In this document: piece after piece, positions 35,602 to 47,960 of the stretch
Layout: each line of letters opens with the position of its first letter
How positions within the stretch are numbered: the stretch's first letter is position 1
Origin: Lotus japonicus
Taxonomy: Eukaryota > Streptophyta > Magnoliopsida > Fabales > Fabaceae
Direction: 5' to 3'
DNA: 64,000 bases
Assembly (NCBI RefSeq): GCF_012489685.1
Contig: NC_080042.1
Coordinates: forward strand, 82,026,983 to 82,090,982
Made by a program: the position numbers and the translations under genes
The notes under the pieces: model-generated
What the model was told of the DNA's origin: nothing
The model's input: only the letters and a program-made list of their open reading frames with translations
The model's database searches: none

Positions 35602-36945
35602 CACTTATTTTGTGAAGTGCTATGTATGTCCTTTTCGTTTGAATCCCCATGTAACATTATGTTCTTGTCCCATGATATAATGAGCGTCAAGGAAGTCATG
35701 TATAGTTATAGTTTAATTGACTTAGTTCCTGATATTACTGAAGAAAAAATTGCAAGTTCTTAGTTAAAATATGACCTGTGTACACTTATCACGTATCAAA
35801 TGTGACCACTTCAAGTGTCTTTCTGAAGTGATAGTGCGAGTCACCATAGCAGTTGAGTTAAAAATGTTGTAGCGTTCATTTTGTTGTGATGATTTTAGTG
35901 GAAATGAGAATAATATAAAATTGACATTTATTTTATCGTGTTTGATGTGATTGTAATTGAGGAATGATTATGGTGATAGCTTTTCTTCTTATGCTAAAAA
36001 TATCACATAATTTTGTGACAATTTTGTTGTTGTCAATATCTTTTTTTTATATTATATTAAATAAATGTAGACTTATAGAAATATAATTCTTACGTATCAA
36101 TTTTATGTAATCCTAAGTATTTATTTTCTTAGAAATACTATGTTTTGTTTTTGTCAACGAAAAATTATGTTGTTCTTAGTTCTTACACTGTAGGGAGAAC
36201 CTAATATGCACCATTTTTAGGTGGTGTAATTTTACACCACCTACTTTAACTGGGTCTAGCAGGTCAACACATTATTTTTTTTAAGAAAACATATCATTAA
36301 GAATTTGTCATATATTAAATTTCTTTAAAAATATTAAATTTCTTTAAAAATGAATTTGTTAACCTGTTATAGCAGGTTAAAAAAAGTGGTCTAAAATTAG
36401 ATAATTTTAAAAGTGGTCCACATTAGGGGTCACCTACACCGTAAAGGATTTGATTGGCTATTGCTAATCCCCTTGGGCCTACCTTTGTGTCCATTAACGA
36501 CTTATACGTTTTGTTCAGGACCAAATTATCGAAATTGTGTTTTATACGTTTTATTTCTTGACATAAAAATTGTATTTTATTTTTAATCCTTTTAATCTTA
36601 CAATTTGCGCAATTTTGATTTGTATAGTGTTTTTTTTATGTTCAACAACAAACAAAACAGAAAGGAAAAGAAAAATAAGAACCCCCTACAAATTCAATAT
36701 TCTTTTTTTTTTGAATAAATGTGGTCTTGATATTAACATTATGTGAAGACTATTTATGTATGCGATGTTTAAAATTGTGATTCAAGTTAACTGTTTATAT
36801 TAGTCTAATATTGTTCAATTTTAAAAGTAAATAAACTTTATTGAAGTAATTGAAATTGCATGGACAATAATGGCGAGTTTGCAAAAGAATATGATAAAAA
36901 AATGTAATAAAGCCTCTAGTAATTTGGTCTTTAAAACATTTTATT
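35602..36945. other. 3' flank and AT-rich spacer
   Basis: The first 100-150 bp is probably the 3' UTR of the membrane-protein gene. The stretch 36190-36440 shows short complementary pieces (GGTGTAATTTTACACC) and could be a degraded MITE. No gene. Confidence 0.5.
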
Positions 36946-36960
36946 AATACAAAATCTATA

Positions 36961-37072
36961 GGGGGAGAGCTAAGGGAATGAAGGGATTTGCAAGGTGAGG
37001 GGTCAGGGTTCGAATCCTGGTGAAGGAACTAATTTACTAATAATTAACAACTAATATTGGCCTATAAAAAAA
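36961..37072 (+). mobile_element. tRNA-derived SINE, 112 bp, with 15-bp target duplication
   Basis: The sequence carries a perfect RNA polymerase III B box, GGTTCGAATCC (about 37009-37019), and ends in an A-rich tail. It is flanked by an exact 15-bp direct repeat AATACAAAATCTATA (36946-36960 and 37073-37087), the mark of LINE-type retroposition. The A box is weak. The tRNA fold is not preserved, so this is not a tRNA gene. Confidence 0.85.
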
Positions 37073-37099
37073 AATACAAAATCTATATTTCCCACATTC

Positions 37100-37143
37100 A
37101 AGAAATCTGATTGGTTGACGGTGTAAAAAAACTTTACACCGTC
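37100..37143. repeat. perfect short palindrome
   Basis: GACGGTGTAAA and TTTACACCGTC form an 11-bp stem with a short A-rich loop. GGTGTAA/TTACACC phrases also occur at 36220-36245. It may be the relic of a MITE. Confidence 0.5.
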
Positions 37144-37330
37144 GGGGCTTCAAACTTTTTCTCTATTGGAGACTGTCAAATTTAAGGAAGAAAGAAAATA
37201 TAGTCAAAGACAATCTCAATATAGAAAGAAATATTTATTTTCAAGTTGCAAGAGAATTTGATAATAATTTATAGAAACGGAGAAAAAATTATTTGACAAA
37301 ACTAAAAATCTTGTGTGTTACCTAAAATTC

Positions 37331-39241
37331 TGATACAGCGGAAGTCGTACTAGGATTGCAAGCGCAAATCCTAAGGAAAAGGTTTCTGGAATCCACCAGA
37401 AAGGAAATTAGCAAGCGCTAAAACCCTAGAAAATACACTGGAATCCACCAGAGAAGAAGAGAAAACTCTTAAATTTTATTATCAAAAAACTGAAATAGGC
37501 TATGCCTTACAAGTGCTTAAATAAGAAAAGAAAATATCCTAATAGTAAAATAAATAATATCCTAAAAGATCCTAATTGAAAATAAAAGATCCTAATTGAA
37601 AATAAATAAGTTCCTAACAAAAAATAATTAAGATCCTAAAAGATCTTAATTACAAATAAGTAAAATTACTAAAATACTAAAATTATCTTAAAAAGCTCCT
37701 ACATCAGTCTCCTCTTCTTGTAAAGAACTCGACCTCGAGTTCACATCACGATAAAGGACTTCAGTTGCCTCAAAATACCAGGATCAAAAGGCTTCCAAAT
37801 TAAACCAAGGAGAGTGAGTGTTGAATATCTAATAAAAGCACATGGAAAAGAGTGTGGAGACTCCTGTTTTGAAACACTAGCATCCATCTTGTTGATGCCA
37901 GGATCAAATTGTTTTCGCCAAACACCATGAAATTGATGGAGTGTGATTTCTGGATGAACTAGCCGTGATTGAAACAACTTCCAGTGGCATGGAATAAATT
38001 GTCGGAATTGCGAGTTAGACAAGTTGGATTGCAGTTCCTTTTTCTCAGGCATATTACCAAACAAATGGGGTGCAAACTTGGGAACAAGGACATATCGAAC
38101 TTGAGGCACAACCATAAGTGTTAGATTGTAAGGTGTGAACACTGCTTCGATGCCCAAATTGACAGAGGTGTCTGGCTCAGATATAACATGGGGTACAACC
38201 TCTAAGATGTCATCAGATCTAGATAAAAGAGAACAGTGTGTTGGTGTTGGTGCGCTCTCGCTGCACAAATCATCCATCAACGTTTTTGCCTCATCTTCCA
38301 GGCCAACAACAGAGGATGGCGCAAATGAAATTTGAGAATCAGATTCCGAAGAAGTTGCGTACATAGGTCTTGTAGAGGGACATGAATTTGAAGTAGGTTT
38401 TGGTAGGGGTTGTGGTAAGGAAATTGGATCTGCAGTCGGTGATATGTTGGGGTAAGGATTGATAAGGTTTGGAGTAGCAGGTTGGGGGTGTGGAGTTTCG
38501 GTGGTTTTAGAGGTTGAGTACTGAACTTGGTAATAAGGATGAGATACGGATGGTGAATGCAAAGATTGGGAAGGTAAAGATATAGCGGAACGATTGTTGT
38601 TGTTGTCGCGCGGAAACCTATGTGGTTTCCCTCTCCTGTCTCGTCCCCGGTTACCGTTGTTGGTATTGTTGATCTGCGTCGTTAAAGCCGCCGTGAACGT
38701 CGCCATATGTTGTATCATCTGTTGTGTCATATGTTGCGTAATAGCAGTTAGGGCCGCGGTAAGAGCCACGGTAACATCCTTCAGGTCTGCTTTGGTCATT
38801 GGTTGATCTTCCATGGTTGATCAAGCAAAGAAAAGAGACAGGAGAAAGCCTGCTCAGATGCCACTTGATACAGCGGAAGTCGTACTAGGATTGCAAGCGC
38901 AAATCCTAAGGAAAAGGTTTCTGGAATCCACCAGAAAGGAAATTAGCAAGCGCTAAAACCCTAGAAAATACACTGGAATCCACCAGAGAAGAAGAGAAAA
39001 CTCTTAAATTTTATTATCAAAAAACTGAAATAGGCTATGCCTTACAAGTGCTTAAATAAGAAAAGAAAATATCCTAATAGTAAAATAAATAATATCCTAA
39101 AAGATCCTAATTGAAAATAAAAGATCCTAATTGAAAATAAATAAGTTCCTAACAAAAAATAATTAAGATCCTAAAAGATCTTAATTACAAATAAGTAAAA
39201 TTACTAAAATACTAAAATTATCTTAAAAAGCTCCTACATCA
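37331..39241 (-). mobile_element. young non-autonomous LTR retrotransposon, 1,911 bp
   Basis: Two 376-bp LTRs (37331-37706 and 38866-39241) appear identical base for base and end in TG...CA. The insertion is flanked by the 5-bp duplication AATTC (37326-37330 and 39242-39246). Read on the minus strand, the sequence just inside the 5' LTR (38863-38852) is TGGCATCTGAGC, a near match to the initiator-Met tRNA primer site TGGTATCAGAGC, and a purine-rich tract (AAGAAGAGGAGA) precedes the 3' LTR. Reverse transcriptase, integrase and protease are absent. The element must have been mobilised in trans. Identical LTRs mean very recent insertion. Confidence 0.95.
37741..38814 (-). CDS. ORF of the non-autonomous LTR element (gag-like, unknown)
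   Basis: The internal region carries one uninterrupted 357-codon frame. The N-terminus is acidic and then rich in T, A, Q and M (MEDQPMTKADLKDVTVAL), followed by an arginine-rich stretch (NRGRDRRGKPHRFPRDN) and a long S/P/T-rich segment. The C-terminal part contains two related motifs, RKQFDPGI and WKPFDPGI. There is no zinc knuckle, protease or polymerase motif. The basic region could bind RNA, as in a Gag. Integrity of the frame in a recent element suggests it is either useful for mobility or simply not yet decayed. Family unknown. Confidence 0.6.
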   Translation of the reverse strand: MEDQPMTKADLKDVTVALTAALTAITQHMTQQMIQHMATFTAALTTQINNTNNGNRGRDRRGKPHRFPRDNNNNRSAISLPSQSLHSPSVSHPYYQVQYSTSKTTETPHPQPATPNLINPYPNISPTADPISLPQPLPKPTSNSCPSTRPMYATSSESDSQISFAPSSVVGLEDEAKTLMDDLCSESAPTPTHCSLLSRSDDILEVVPHVISEPDTSVNLGIEAVFTPYNLTLMVVPQVRYVLVPKFAPHLFGNMPEKKELQSNLSNSQFRQFIPCHWKLFQSRLVHPEITLHQFHGVWRKQFDPGINKMDASVSKQESPHSFPCAFIRYSTLTLLGLIWKPFDPGILRQLKSFIVM

Positions 39242-39333
39242 AATTCATAATATGATTTCACAGAATTAATATTTCATAATCCAATTTTAAAGAAAATATA
39301 AAGTATACAAATGAAGTTAATCAAATGTGTTAA

Positions 39334-39500
39334 TTTTGTTAGCTCAAGTGGTAAGAGATATAGGGCATAAAGGTTGGGGGAAATGAAGGGTGAAGAGGCT
39401 AACTCAAGTGGTAAGAGTTAGAGAAAGATCCATGGATCAATTCCCACATGGTGTAATTTATCTTTCCGAAGTAAAAAATGATAATAATTGTTCTCTTCCT
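39334..39500 (+). repeat. SINE-like sequence with duplicated A-box
   Basis: TTAGCTCAAGTGGTAAGAG, close to a tRNA A box, occurs at about 39349-39357 onward and again as CTAACTCAAGTGGTAAGAG at about 39399. A B-box-like GGATCAATTCCCAC follows at about 39435. The double A box suggests one SINE head inserted into or duplicated next to another. Exact ends are not clear. Confidence 0.5.
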
Positions 39501-39536
39501 TCATTAAATTTATCATTGGCTGTACAAAAAAAATGT

Positions 39537-39662
39537 CATTCGCTATTTTTTATTCAATTTGATAATATTGAATTTTAAATAGAACTCGGTTCTTTTTATC
39601 ATTCACTATTTTTTATTCAATTTGATATTATTGAATTTTAAAATAGAACTCGGTTCTTTTTC
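39537..39662. repeat. two tandem copies of a ~63-bp unit
   Basis: The block CATTCGCTATTTTTTATTC ... GAACTCGGTTCTTTTT is repeated head to tail with a few differences. Confidence 0.85.
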
Positions 39663-40296
39663 AGGTTTTGTTCTCTTCTCAGCATGATAAAACCTCTAAA
39701 GAAAGAAGTGAACAAGTTCCCTTTGCAATCTAATAATTTGTGACACTCACACAAATCTCAACTTTGTTCTAAAAGTTCAAAAAAAAAAAAAAACTTTGTT
39801 CTAGGACACCTTACCACTGTTTATTTAACTGTGTAAGTTCTCAAATCCAAATTCCATCACAACCTGGTATCTATAACAAGAAGAAAAAAAGTAATCCAAC
39901 TTGTGTATTTATTAGTATAAAATTGAATTTGTCCTCCAACAATTTATTTAGCTGAGCATCAAATAGAGGGAGAGAATTGAGTGATAGAAACAAAATGTCA
40001 ATGCCAGATGAAATCAAAAGGCCAAACACTTGTCAAGTTGTTATATATGATAATATACTTAAAAGTTAGTTTAATAGAATTTGGACATTTATCCAGACTA
40101 ATGATGTTGACCGTTTTCAAAATTAACATACAGAACCCTGGTCTGTGATTCTCAAATCACAAATAAAATTTTACTAGATAGAGGTTCCTTGCAATTTATG
40201 CTAGGCCAAGAGACTCCAGATTCTTACACCATAAGTTGATTGTGGTGAGATTTTCTTGTCATAGCGTGTTTGAGCACAACATTGATTCTCATATCA

Positions 40297-43200
40297 TTAC
40301 ATTTTTTCAGTTTCTGATAGAATTCTTTCAATCTCTTCGAGGAGGCGCTCTTTTTCATCTGCCAGCTCTTCATTCTGCTTCTGAAGGTCTTCTATCTGCT
40401 TTGTTTGTTCAGAATCCTTTCTGAAAATTCATGGTGCATCATGTTAAAATTCATATTTCCATTTAGTATAAAAAGTAATAAGCAATCAAGATTGTGATAC
40501 ATGCAGCCCTAAAATGATTATGATCATACTTTAATGTTTAATGTGGAAGAATGTATGTGAAATTTATCTTAGCATACACTTAATTTTGATTTGGTTTGAT
40601 TACCTATTCATGAAGGACAAGTTGAGTTTTAGCGATCGAACTTCCTTCTCAAGGTTTTCGCACCGCTTCAAGACAGCTTGCATATCTGAGGGAACTGATG
40701 GTGTCGAATTTCTTTCCTTAGCTTCAGCCATTCTGCATAACAAGGGTTTCAAAATTGAAAGTTTAAACACACATCCAATACAAAAATACACTAATAGATA
40801 GGAAGAGACTCTTTTGTTGCATACTTCCTTGAGCGTTCCACCCTACGCTTTTTAGTGGTGTCTCCCTTGTCATCTGTGGAATCATTTGGTTAGAGAGGAA
40901 CATAGATAATTAAATTGTGAAAAGAACAACCAAAACTTCTACTCAACGACAATGGGAGCCTTATCCCATTAACTGTGTTCGGCTATAGGGATCACTTGAT
41001 CCATATTGAAGATACAACTAGTTTTATGCTGGCTGCCACATGCCTAACACAACATTCCTTTTTTAATTTTTTTTTTAGCCATGATAATTACATCAAATGT
41101 TGTGTGTGATAGGAACAGAAATTTGTGATCTTGCATAATATAATAGTTTTGGTGGATTTATAATTAGGATGATGGATTTACAATTATCTAAATCAATAGT
41201 ATGATAGGGTAGAAACCAGAACTTATTAATGAATGTGGTAAGACTTAAGAGTTACAATTATCTAAACAAGGAAGTTTAATCTTTTTGGATTCATGCAGGC
41301 TGCCAAATATTCTTCTGATGGTTTCGTTATATCTATCATTTACATATTTGCTTCAGGACAGAGAACCTGAGTTTTCTAAAATTAAGATCAAAAGCTTCAG
41401 AACAGATGAAGCAATAAAGAGAATCAAAATTCTAATGCATGTTTTAGAGCACAATGAATCCATATAATCCAAAAGTAAATGCCTACCTGAAACAGCTGAT
41501 GTTATAGATCCATATCTTTCTAGACTTTTTCTCTGCACAATTTAGCAGAATTAACCCCTCAAATAAAAAATCCAATGGGAAAACCATAACTCTAAAGAAA
41601 ATAGATTACTATCTAAGAGTAGGTTATACCTTCTTATCATCTTTCAGATTATCCATGATCTGTTCTCTGAAACCTGCATTTTCACAAAAGCACAATTGTA
41701 GTCTAATAAGATAAATGTGTATCGTTTGTAAGTTAAATATGAAACATTTCTGTGTTAACTAGAGTTCCAAATATTAAGAAATCATATATGCTTAAGCTGG
41801 GGCCTGGGGACTCCAAGTTTGTAGTCACAGCTTTGTTGGGTTGGTTTTTACAGAACACACTACCAAATTGAGCTGATCAATTTCTGAACTCTGTAATGCA
41901 TCCATATTAAATTTTTCAAAAGCTGAGAACTAAAAAAGAAGTTAAAATAATGCTGAAAATTTCTTTGCACGCTTATGTCAAAATTCGGTATGAGTAATCT
42001 TCAAGATGTGCAATAAACAATGATTTAGTAAACAATTCCATCATTTTGTGATATGCATACCTTTGACTCTATTTTGAGTATTTTCTGAACTTTTACTCAC
42101 TCCTACTTGTTTCCATGAGCTTTCGCAGAGAGTTTGATTCGAGTTTATGGGACCTTCGCATGTGTCTAAACCAGAGGAGATTACTGGTGCAGCATTAGAG
42201 GATTCACTTTGAGAAGGTTCTCCAGAAGCTGTTCCGACATAGATTTGGTTTATCTGATTTGCAAAACCATCAACGACAGGGTTTGTGGATCCTTCTAGTG
42301 TTTGCAGGACTCCATGATCCTTAACTTCACCAATAGAGTCTACTTGAACATTTACTGGCGTTTGATTACTCCAGTTTTCTTGTCCTTGATCAAAGCCAGT
42401 TTGGAAAAGAGGTTCTTGAGGATAAAAAATTCCATTTAAGTCATCTTCTGCAGCTTCTTTCTCAAGTTGACTGCTGAGTCTCCGGCGTTGTAATGTCCCT
42501 TTCAGCATACTTACACAAGATGAAACTTTATCCATGTCGCCAAATTGAGGTGTGTTGAAGTTAGATGAACATGAGTTGGACGGAGACATGAATGAACCCT
42601 TTTGACTTGGAAGCTCACACATAGAGAGATAATTGTAACCATTGAAATTTGCAACTTCTTGTTTTGTTGCCTCAGCACCATGCTGAGGATCCATGCAAAT
42701 GGATTCTATTCCTTGTGTGGCTAGACCATTTTGCATTTCAGAATATCGCCGCCTGCAGAGAAAGCCTAGCAAATGAGTGGTTTGAAATTTCTCTCAAACA
42801 GTTGATATTAAATCACAATAACAAAGAAAAAGTAGAAATCACAAACTCCAGGATCTAAAGAAAACAGATGAATTAATATAGTGCAAGGTGTTTGATGAAA
42901 TTTGGGTAGAGTTAAAGAAAATTATCATTTTGAAGAACATGCAAGGTGTGATAATGGTACCGCAATTCAGAGGACCGGCTTCTTGTCATTCGTTGATCAC
43001 TGAGAAACCAGGCCTGCATCAATAATGAGACACTGAATGACCATGAAGCTTTATGGAACTTAGGCTTTAGCAAAGAGTTTGATATCAACAAACCTTGGCT
43101 AGAAACAAGTTACTAGGTTGCAGTTCTCTATCAACAGGATCTCTGATGAAATTGACAGCAAACTAAGTTAGAAATATTGAACAACTTTCTCAATCAAATA

Positions 43201-44353
43201 AGAAAGGAGCAATAAGCTCTTTACCAGGATTGTCACATCTTGAAATAAATTTTGGTTTGTAAAATTTTATATCTATAACTGTTAGAGGAAGAATAGAGCA
43301 ATTACCTGATTGGAAAATTGAAATCACCTGAAACATCATTTGCCAAAAGGTTATTTTGTATGAATGGTTTGTCATTGTTTCTTCCATCTGAGGCTACACC
43401 AACTTGTAGCTGATTAGATCCATTAACTAGTTCAGTGGATATCCTGAAGGTACAAAATATAAAAGGAACTCAATAACAAAACTAATCAAAGCCTGATGTT
43501 TCAGGAGATATTTAAAGTGATCCCAACAAAAATCAGCAATTACAAGATGCACTTTTACAAAAAGTTCTTCTTTCACTAACATACTCACCTCTTTGATAAT
43601 CGACTGCTAAACCCTATGCTTGATGAATTGTATCCCTGATTTAGAAAACAAAGATACATCAATAGAAAGGAATTGAAAATCAGAAATGTGGCTAGGGAAA
43701 ACATAATTCTAGTAACCAACAATTACATGTTCCATAATCAGAAGAGTGTCTATATAGCATTGATGTGTATTACCATCCTTAATAAACCATAAGACATGCC
43801 ATATAATTGTCTATTTGATACATTATTATAGTAAATGAAGTAGAAAGCATCGTCAACTGAGCATCAGAGCAAAATGATTCCACTCAAAAGGTGAAGAAAA
43901 CTTTGTCATTTAATTGTTGCTGCTTGATAGAAAGCCAAATTGATTTTTCACTTCTATGCTCCTGATCATAGTTAATAGGCATATATCATATATGCTCAAA
44001 TACACACAATTCAGAGATACAAAGTTCAGGAATTTTTCATAAACTTGAAATCAAAAGATGCATGTCAAGATAGAAAACTGGGATGAAGGAAATTTTCTAC
44101 TTTAATCTCATATTTGACACAAGCCATAACAGAAACAACAACAAAGAACAAGGTAACATGATCTTGCCTCTCCATTTGTTAGCCAGCGTTTGAAAAGCTC
44201 CTCGCTATCTGCGCGAAAGCCTTGAGAAACATTCTTGAAACCCAGCATCTCCATTGAAGGAACTGGCATACCAATAGGGCTCTCCATCACTGTCTTCAGG
44301 AACAATTCTTCACTTGAGTTTCTATATAAACCAGAAAACCCCCTCCCTTCCAT
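40297..44353 (-). CDS. CYCLOPS: CYCLOPS / IPD3, symbiosis transcription factor
   Basis: Nuclear DNA-binding activator phosphorylated by CCaMK, needed for infection by rhizobia and arbuscular mycorrhiza. Eleven exons: 44353-44168, 43635-43589, 43443-43306, 43142-43094, 43013-42961, 42752-42061, 41673-41630, 41532-41487, 40873-40825, 40732-40604, 40420-40297. They join in frame to 518 aa, the length of Lotus CYCLOPS. Start is MEGRGFSGLYRNSSEEL; an in-frame TTG six bases earlier is not the start. Ser50 (FRADSEEL) and Ser154 (RSRSSEL) sit exactly at the known CCaMK phosphosites. A nuclear localisation cluster KKRRVERSRK precedes the C-terminal coiled coil (from about MQAVLKRCENLEKEV to ETEKM). 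Intron 1 starts with GC instead of GT (GAG|GCAAGA). No break is seen; the gene appears functional. Confidence 0.97.
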
Positions 44354-46500
44354 TTCCAATTGAAGCTGTTGTTTTCAACTCAAGTTTGGCTCAACAGCAC
44401 TTTCAGGTTTCAGAACAGAATTTTCATCTAAATTCTCTGTCATCCATCATCATAATACCCTTCTTCAAAACCATATATCACTCTAAAAAATCAACCCCAA
44501 AACCCAATTTTTTTAATCATGTCAACCTAGCAATTATTCCTGATAAAAAAAAGAAGAAAAGAAGACTTTACTATTATCAGTTCATGAACTGTTTTATCCA
44601 AATAGCACAGAAATTAACATGCAACAGAGCAACAATTAACACATGAAACTTCAAAATTTTCTTGAATAGAAATAATAAACATTGTGAGAATTCAGCATTT
44701 ACTACTTTGTTTCTTGACAAACACAATAGTCAATATACTTCCCCATTAAAATTAAGAAATAAATATGAGAGCTGTGGCATCTAAGAGTGAAATAAATACT
44801 CCAAAGATTCCATGTACCATTCATTTGTCTCTTGTGCAGAATGAAAGGAGAAATCTTTGCGGCAGTAAAAATAGTCTTTCAACGGTTGGAAACCGTGTGG
44901 AAATTTGATGGGCAGGCTCAAAACTGAGAAAAGATTTTAACTTTTGAATGAAGCAAAGGGAATCATTGTGTTAAATTAATCACAACTTGGTCATCTTTTC
45001 TAATGTATTAAACAAATGCCACAGGTGGTGCTGATTGGATAATGGTGATGTTGAGGAACATTCATTGGTTGTGTTTGGATTTAAAATATTAAGAAGCTGT
45101 TGAGAAGATGCTTTCATTGTTGGCTAAGCACACTGCAATTGCAATGTAAATGTTCGTTCAGCTCACGTCCATGAATTTTCTTCATGGCAATGTGTCAACA
45201 TTATTCTGGTTCATAAACATGAAATTATAGTTATGTCTTAAGATTAGTGGTGCACATTTCATAGTTACATATATACGTGGCTTGCAATTCTCATCATTCT
45301 TAATTAGAACACTTGTCATGCAAAAAAAAAAAAAAATGAACACTTGAATAAGGGAGAAGTTAAAGAATGATATCAGTAAGAACTCTTGCCCATTTTGCAG
45401 GGTCTATTTTTGAAGTAATTAAGGTCTATATCAGTGGTGACATATTTTGATTTTGCGTGTTATCTCCGCAACAACAAAATAAAATAAGAAAATATTGCCT
45501 AATGGTGTTTTTTTTAATATGTTTGGGCTTGATTATCTTTTGATCTTATTAAATTTGTGATTGTTAGTCATATGCAGACTTGTTGGGGCTGTTTGGTTTA
45601 GGGTTTATTAAAAAAAATTGAGATGAGGGTTTATTAAAATTAAGCTTGTTAGAATTAAACTTGCTATAGTTACGTTTGAGAAAATGAAATTATTTGAAGA
45701 AATGGTTAAAGTAAAACCCCTTTTTACCTTTTAGAGTTGAAATTCCAATAAATAAAAACAAATACATCTTCAAACATAGTAGCTCCATGGCACTGCAGCT
45801 AAACTTGAGTTCTATAATGGACAAATGAAAAAATAAATCAATCAATAAACTAAGAAATACCCAAACAATCATGGACCATGAAATAGTGATAATTCAAGTC
45901 GGGATTAAAGAAGGGGTGATGATATACAAAGACATATTTTTTATCAAACATTCTTTAGTAATTCCATCTTATTACAATGTTTAACTTCCACAATATTTTA
46001 TGTCGGTTAAAAACCACCACATATGATGTATTATCCGGATAAATAACTTATGTTACATAGTGCTAAAAAAAATTCGAGCATAGGACCTATATGGGAATAC
46101 TTAAGGGAGCAAAAGTTCATTTAAGCCTAATTATTATATAATAAATAGAGTGATGCAACCATCACATATCAAAACAAATAATTATAACACCGGCTGGCTG
46201 CTTGTGACTTCATTTTAGGTTACTTAATTAGTTGGAACAAAAAGAAAAGGACATGGTTAAGCACGTCACTTAATCTTGCAAATTAATCAAGGCTATACAC
46301 TACTTGAATCCTTGATATCAATAACAAATATGTCTTTTAATAAGCAGTATATCCCGATCTAGATGTTTCAACATTAGAAAAAGATTTTTAAGCTTGTGCT
46401 TTCTTGTTCAAGTTACACCTTAAATAAATCTCCTTGCATTGGTTTGAAGCAGGGGAGAAGAAACATAAAATATATTCATGGCGTTTGGATTTTGAACTGA
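44354..46500. other. CYCLOPS upstream region and spacer
   Basis: The first few hundred bases should contain the CYCLOPS 5' UTR and promoter. No gene or confident transposon is recognised. A poly-A run lies near 45330. Confidence 0.5.
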
Positions 46501-46659
46501 TCAGAGACTTTCCAGTTGAAGATCCTCACTAGACGGGTGTCCTAAGACCAAGACGCGTAGCAGGTTGGCAACCTGATCTATGTTATGAGACTTGGCTGAC
46601 TCTTCAATGACTTCAAAGGCCTTCCTTGATTGGCGCAACACTTTAATCTCGTGAGCCAC
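46501..46659 (-). pseudogene. orphan exon-like fragment
   Basis: The minus strand is open for 52 codons ending at TGA (46503-46501), with balanced composition including KVLRQSRKAFEVIEESAKS and VANLLRVLVLGHPSSEDLQ. It is more GC-rich than the flanks. No start codon, acceptor or partner exon was found. Family not recognised. Confidence 0.35.
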
Positions 46660-46664
46660 TCAAC

Positions 46665-47960
46665 CCTTATCAGGTTAGGGGAGTGATGTAACATTCTGTA
46701 GCATATATGGACAGTTTTTGGGTCTCAATTGTATATATAGGGCTCAAAGTCTTAGAAGGATTAGGTTTAGGGTTTAACATTTCCTACTTTAAAATAAAAA
46801 TGATCATTGTAATTATGGCATGTTCGCTTTATATATAAAAACGACAGCTAGGTCTAAAAACCTCTTTCGAGTAGAGTTTAAGCTTGATCTACTTCTTCTT
46901 CGTTTACTCAACATGAACAGATTCATTTATTTTTCAGAACGCAATCATCTATTTTTTTAAGAATATTATTTCTAGGAAACTATTGGAAATTTTTTGATTA
47001 CTTCAAAACAAGTTATCGGTTCCAAACATGTGAATCATTGCAGGCATAGCTAGTGCAAAGATATCGACAGATTATGATTAACAATACAGTATTAGTTTGA
47101 ACTTTTGAATATCATAGTCAAACTTCTTTCTTTAGCATAAGAGTCAAACTATAAAACGGCATATTTATAGGGAATATTGGGTTCATACTTCATCCGGCAA
47201 TGGTGGTTACCTCCTAATTAATTTTGAGCATAAAAGACAAGGGTGCTCTTTTTAGCCTGTGAAAGTGAAAGTGTGACAGGCAATAAGAGTTGACTCATCA
47301 ACCTCCTAATTAATTTATTAATTATTTAACTAATCACTAATTGATGAGGCGGCAAAGGTTGACGTCCATAACAGTGACAATCCTCATTAACATACCATTG
47401 TTGTTTTCTTTTGGCTGAAATTCATTTAGTTTTATGCTGACAAAATATTCTATGTAATCCTTATACATGTAATTGTTTTCGATTTGATCCTTTTCTTATC
47501 ATGTTGCTGTTATAATAAAATCGTCCTGGTAGAATTATATTGAAATATTGTATGAGATCATCATGTTTACTCTGGGTTACGTTTTTCAATCTTGATCTTG
47601 TATTTCATCATAACTTCTTATCAAAAGTGTGTTTGGATAGAAGTTGGAGATCAGTTTATAACACAAGCTAGCAAGTGCAAAGAGTTCCTTGCACATTTAC
47701 TCTTGAAATTTGTGTTTTTATATTTGAGCTGTTCATAAAAAAGACTCCGTGAGAACCTTTTGCCTATCATTACAATTTAGGAAGTAAGAAAGTGACTCAA
47801 CATTGAAACTTCCTAACAACAATTTATTTTTACTGATGAATAAGATATAGACCAAGCTGATAAGGGGTAAAACATAATGAGAAATAATCAAGATAGCAAA
47901 AACAGTCAGATTCCCTCATAACTGGATCACAATTCTCCACCCACCTACACAGAATACAAA
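46665..47960. other. intergenic spacer
   Basis: AT-rich, no gene recognised. The right end adjoins the 3' UTR of CLPP4. Confidence 0.6.

Larger units (their letters stand above)
39247..40296. other. spacer and CYCLOPS 3' flank, with SINE-like and short tandem repeats
   Basis: No gene. The 3' UTR of CYCLOPS probably lies within about 40130-40296. Smaller features are listed separately. Confidence 0.6.

Noticed and set aside
37005..37022. tRNA gene suggested by the B box
   Set aside because: No cloverleaf can be drawn and the segment sits inside a retroposed SINE with target duplication.
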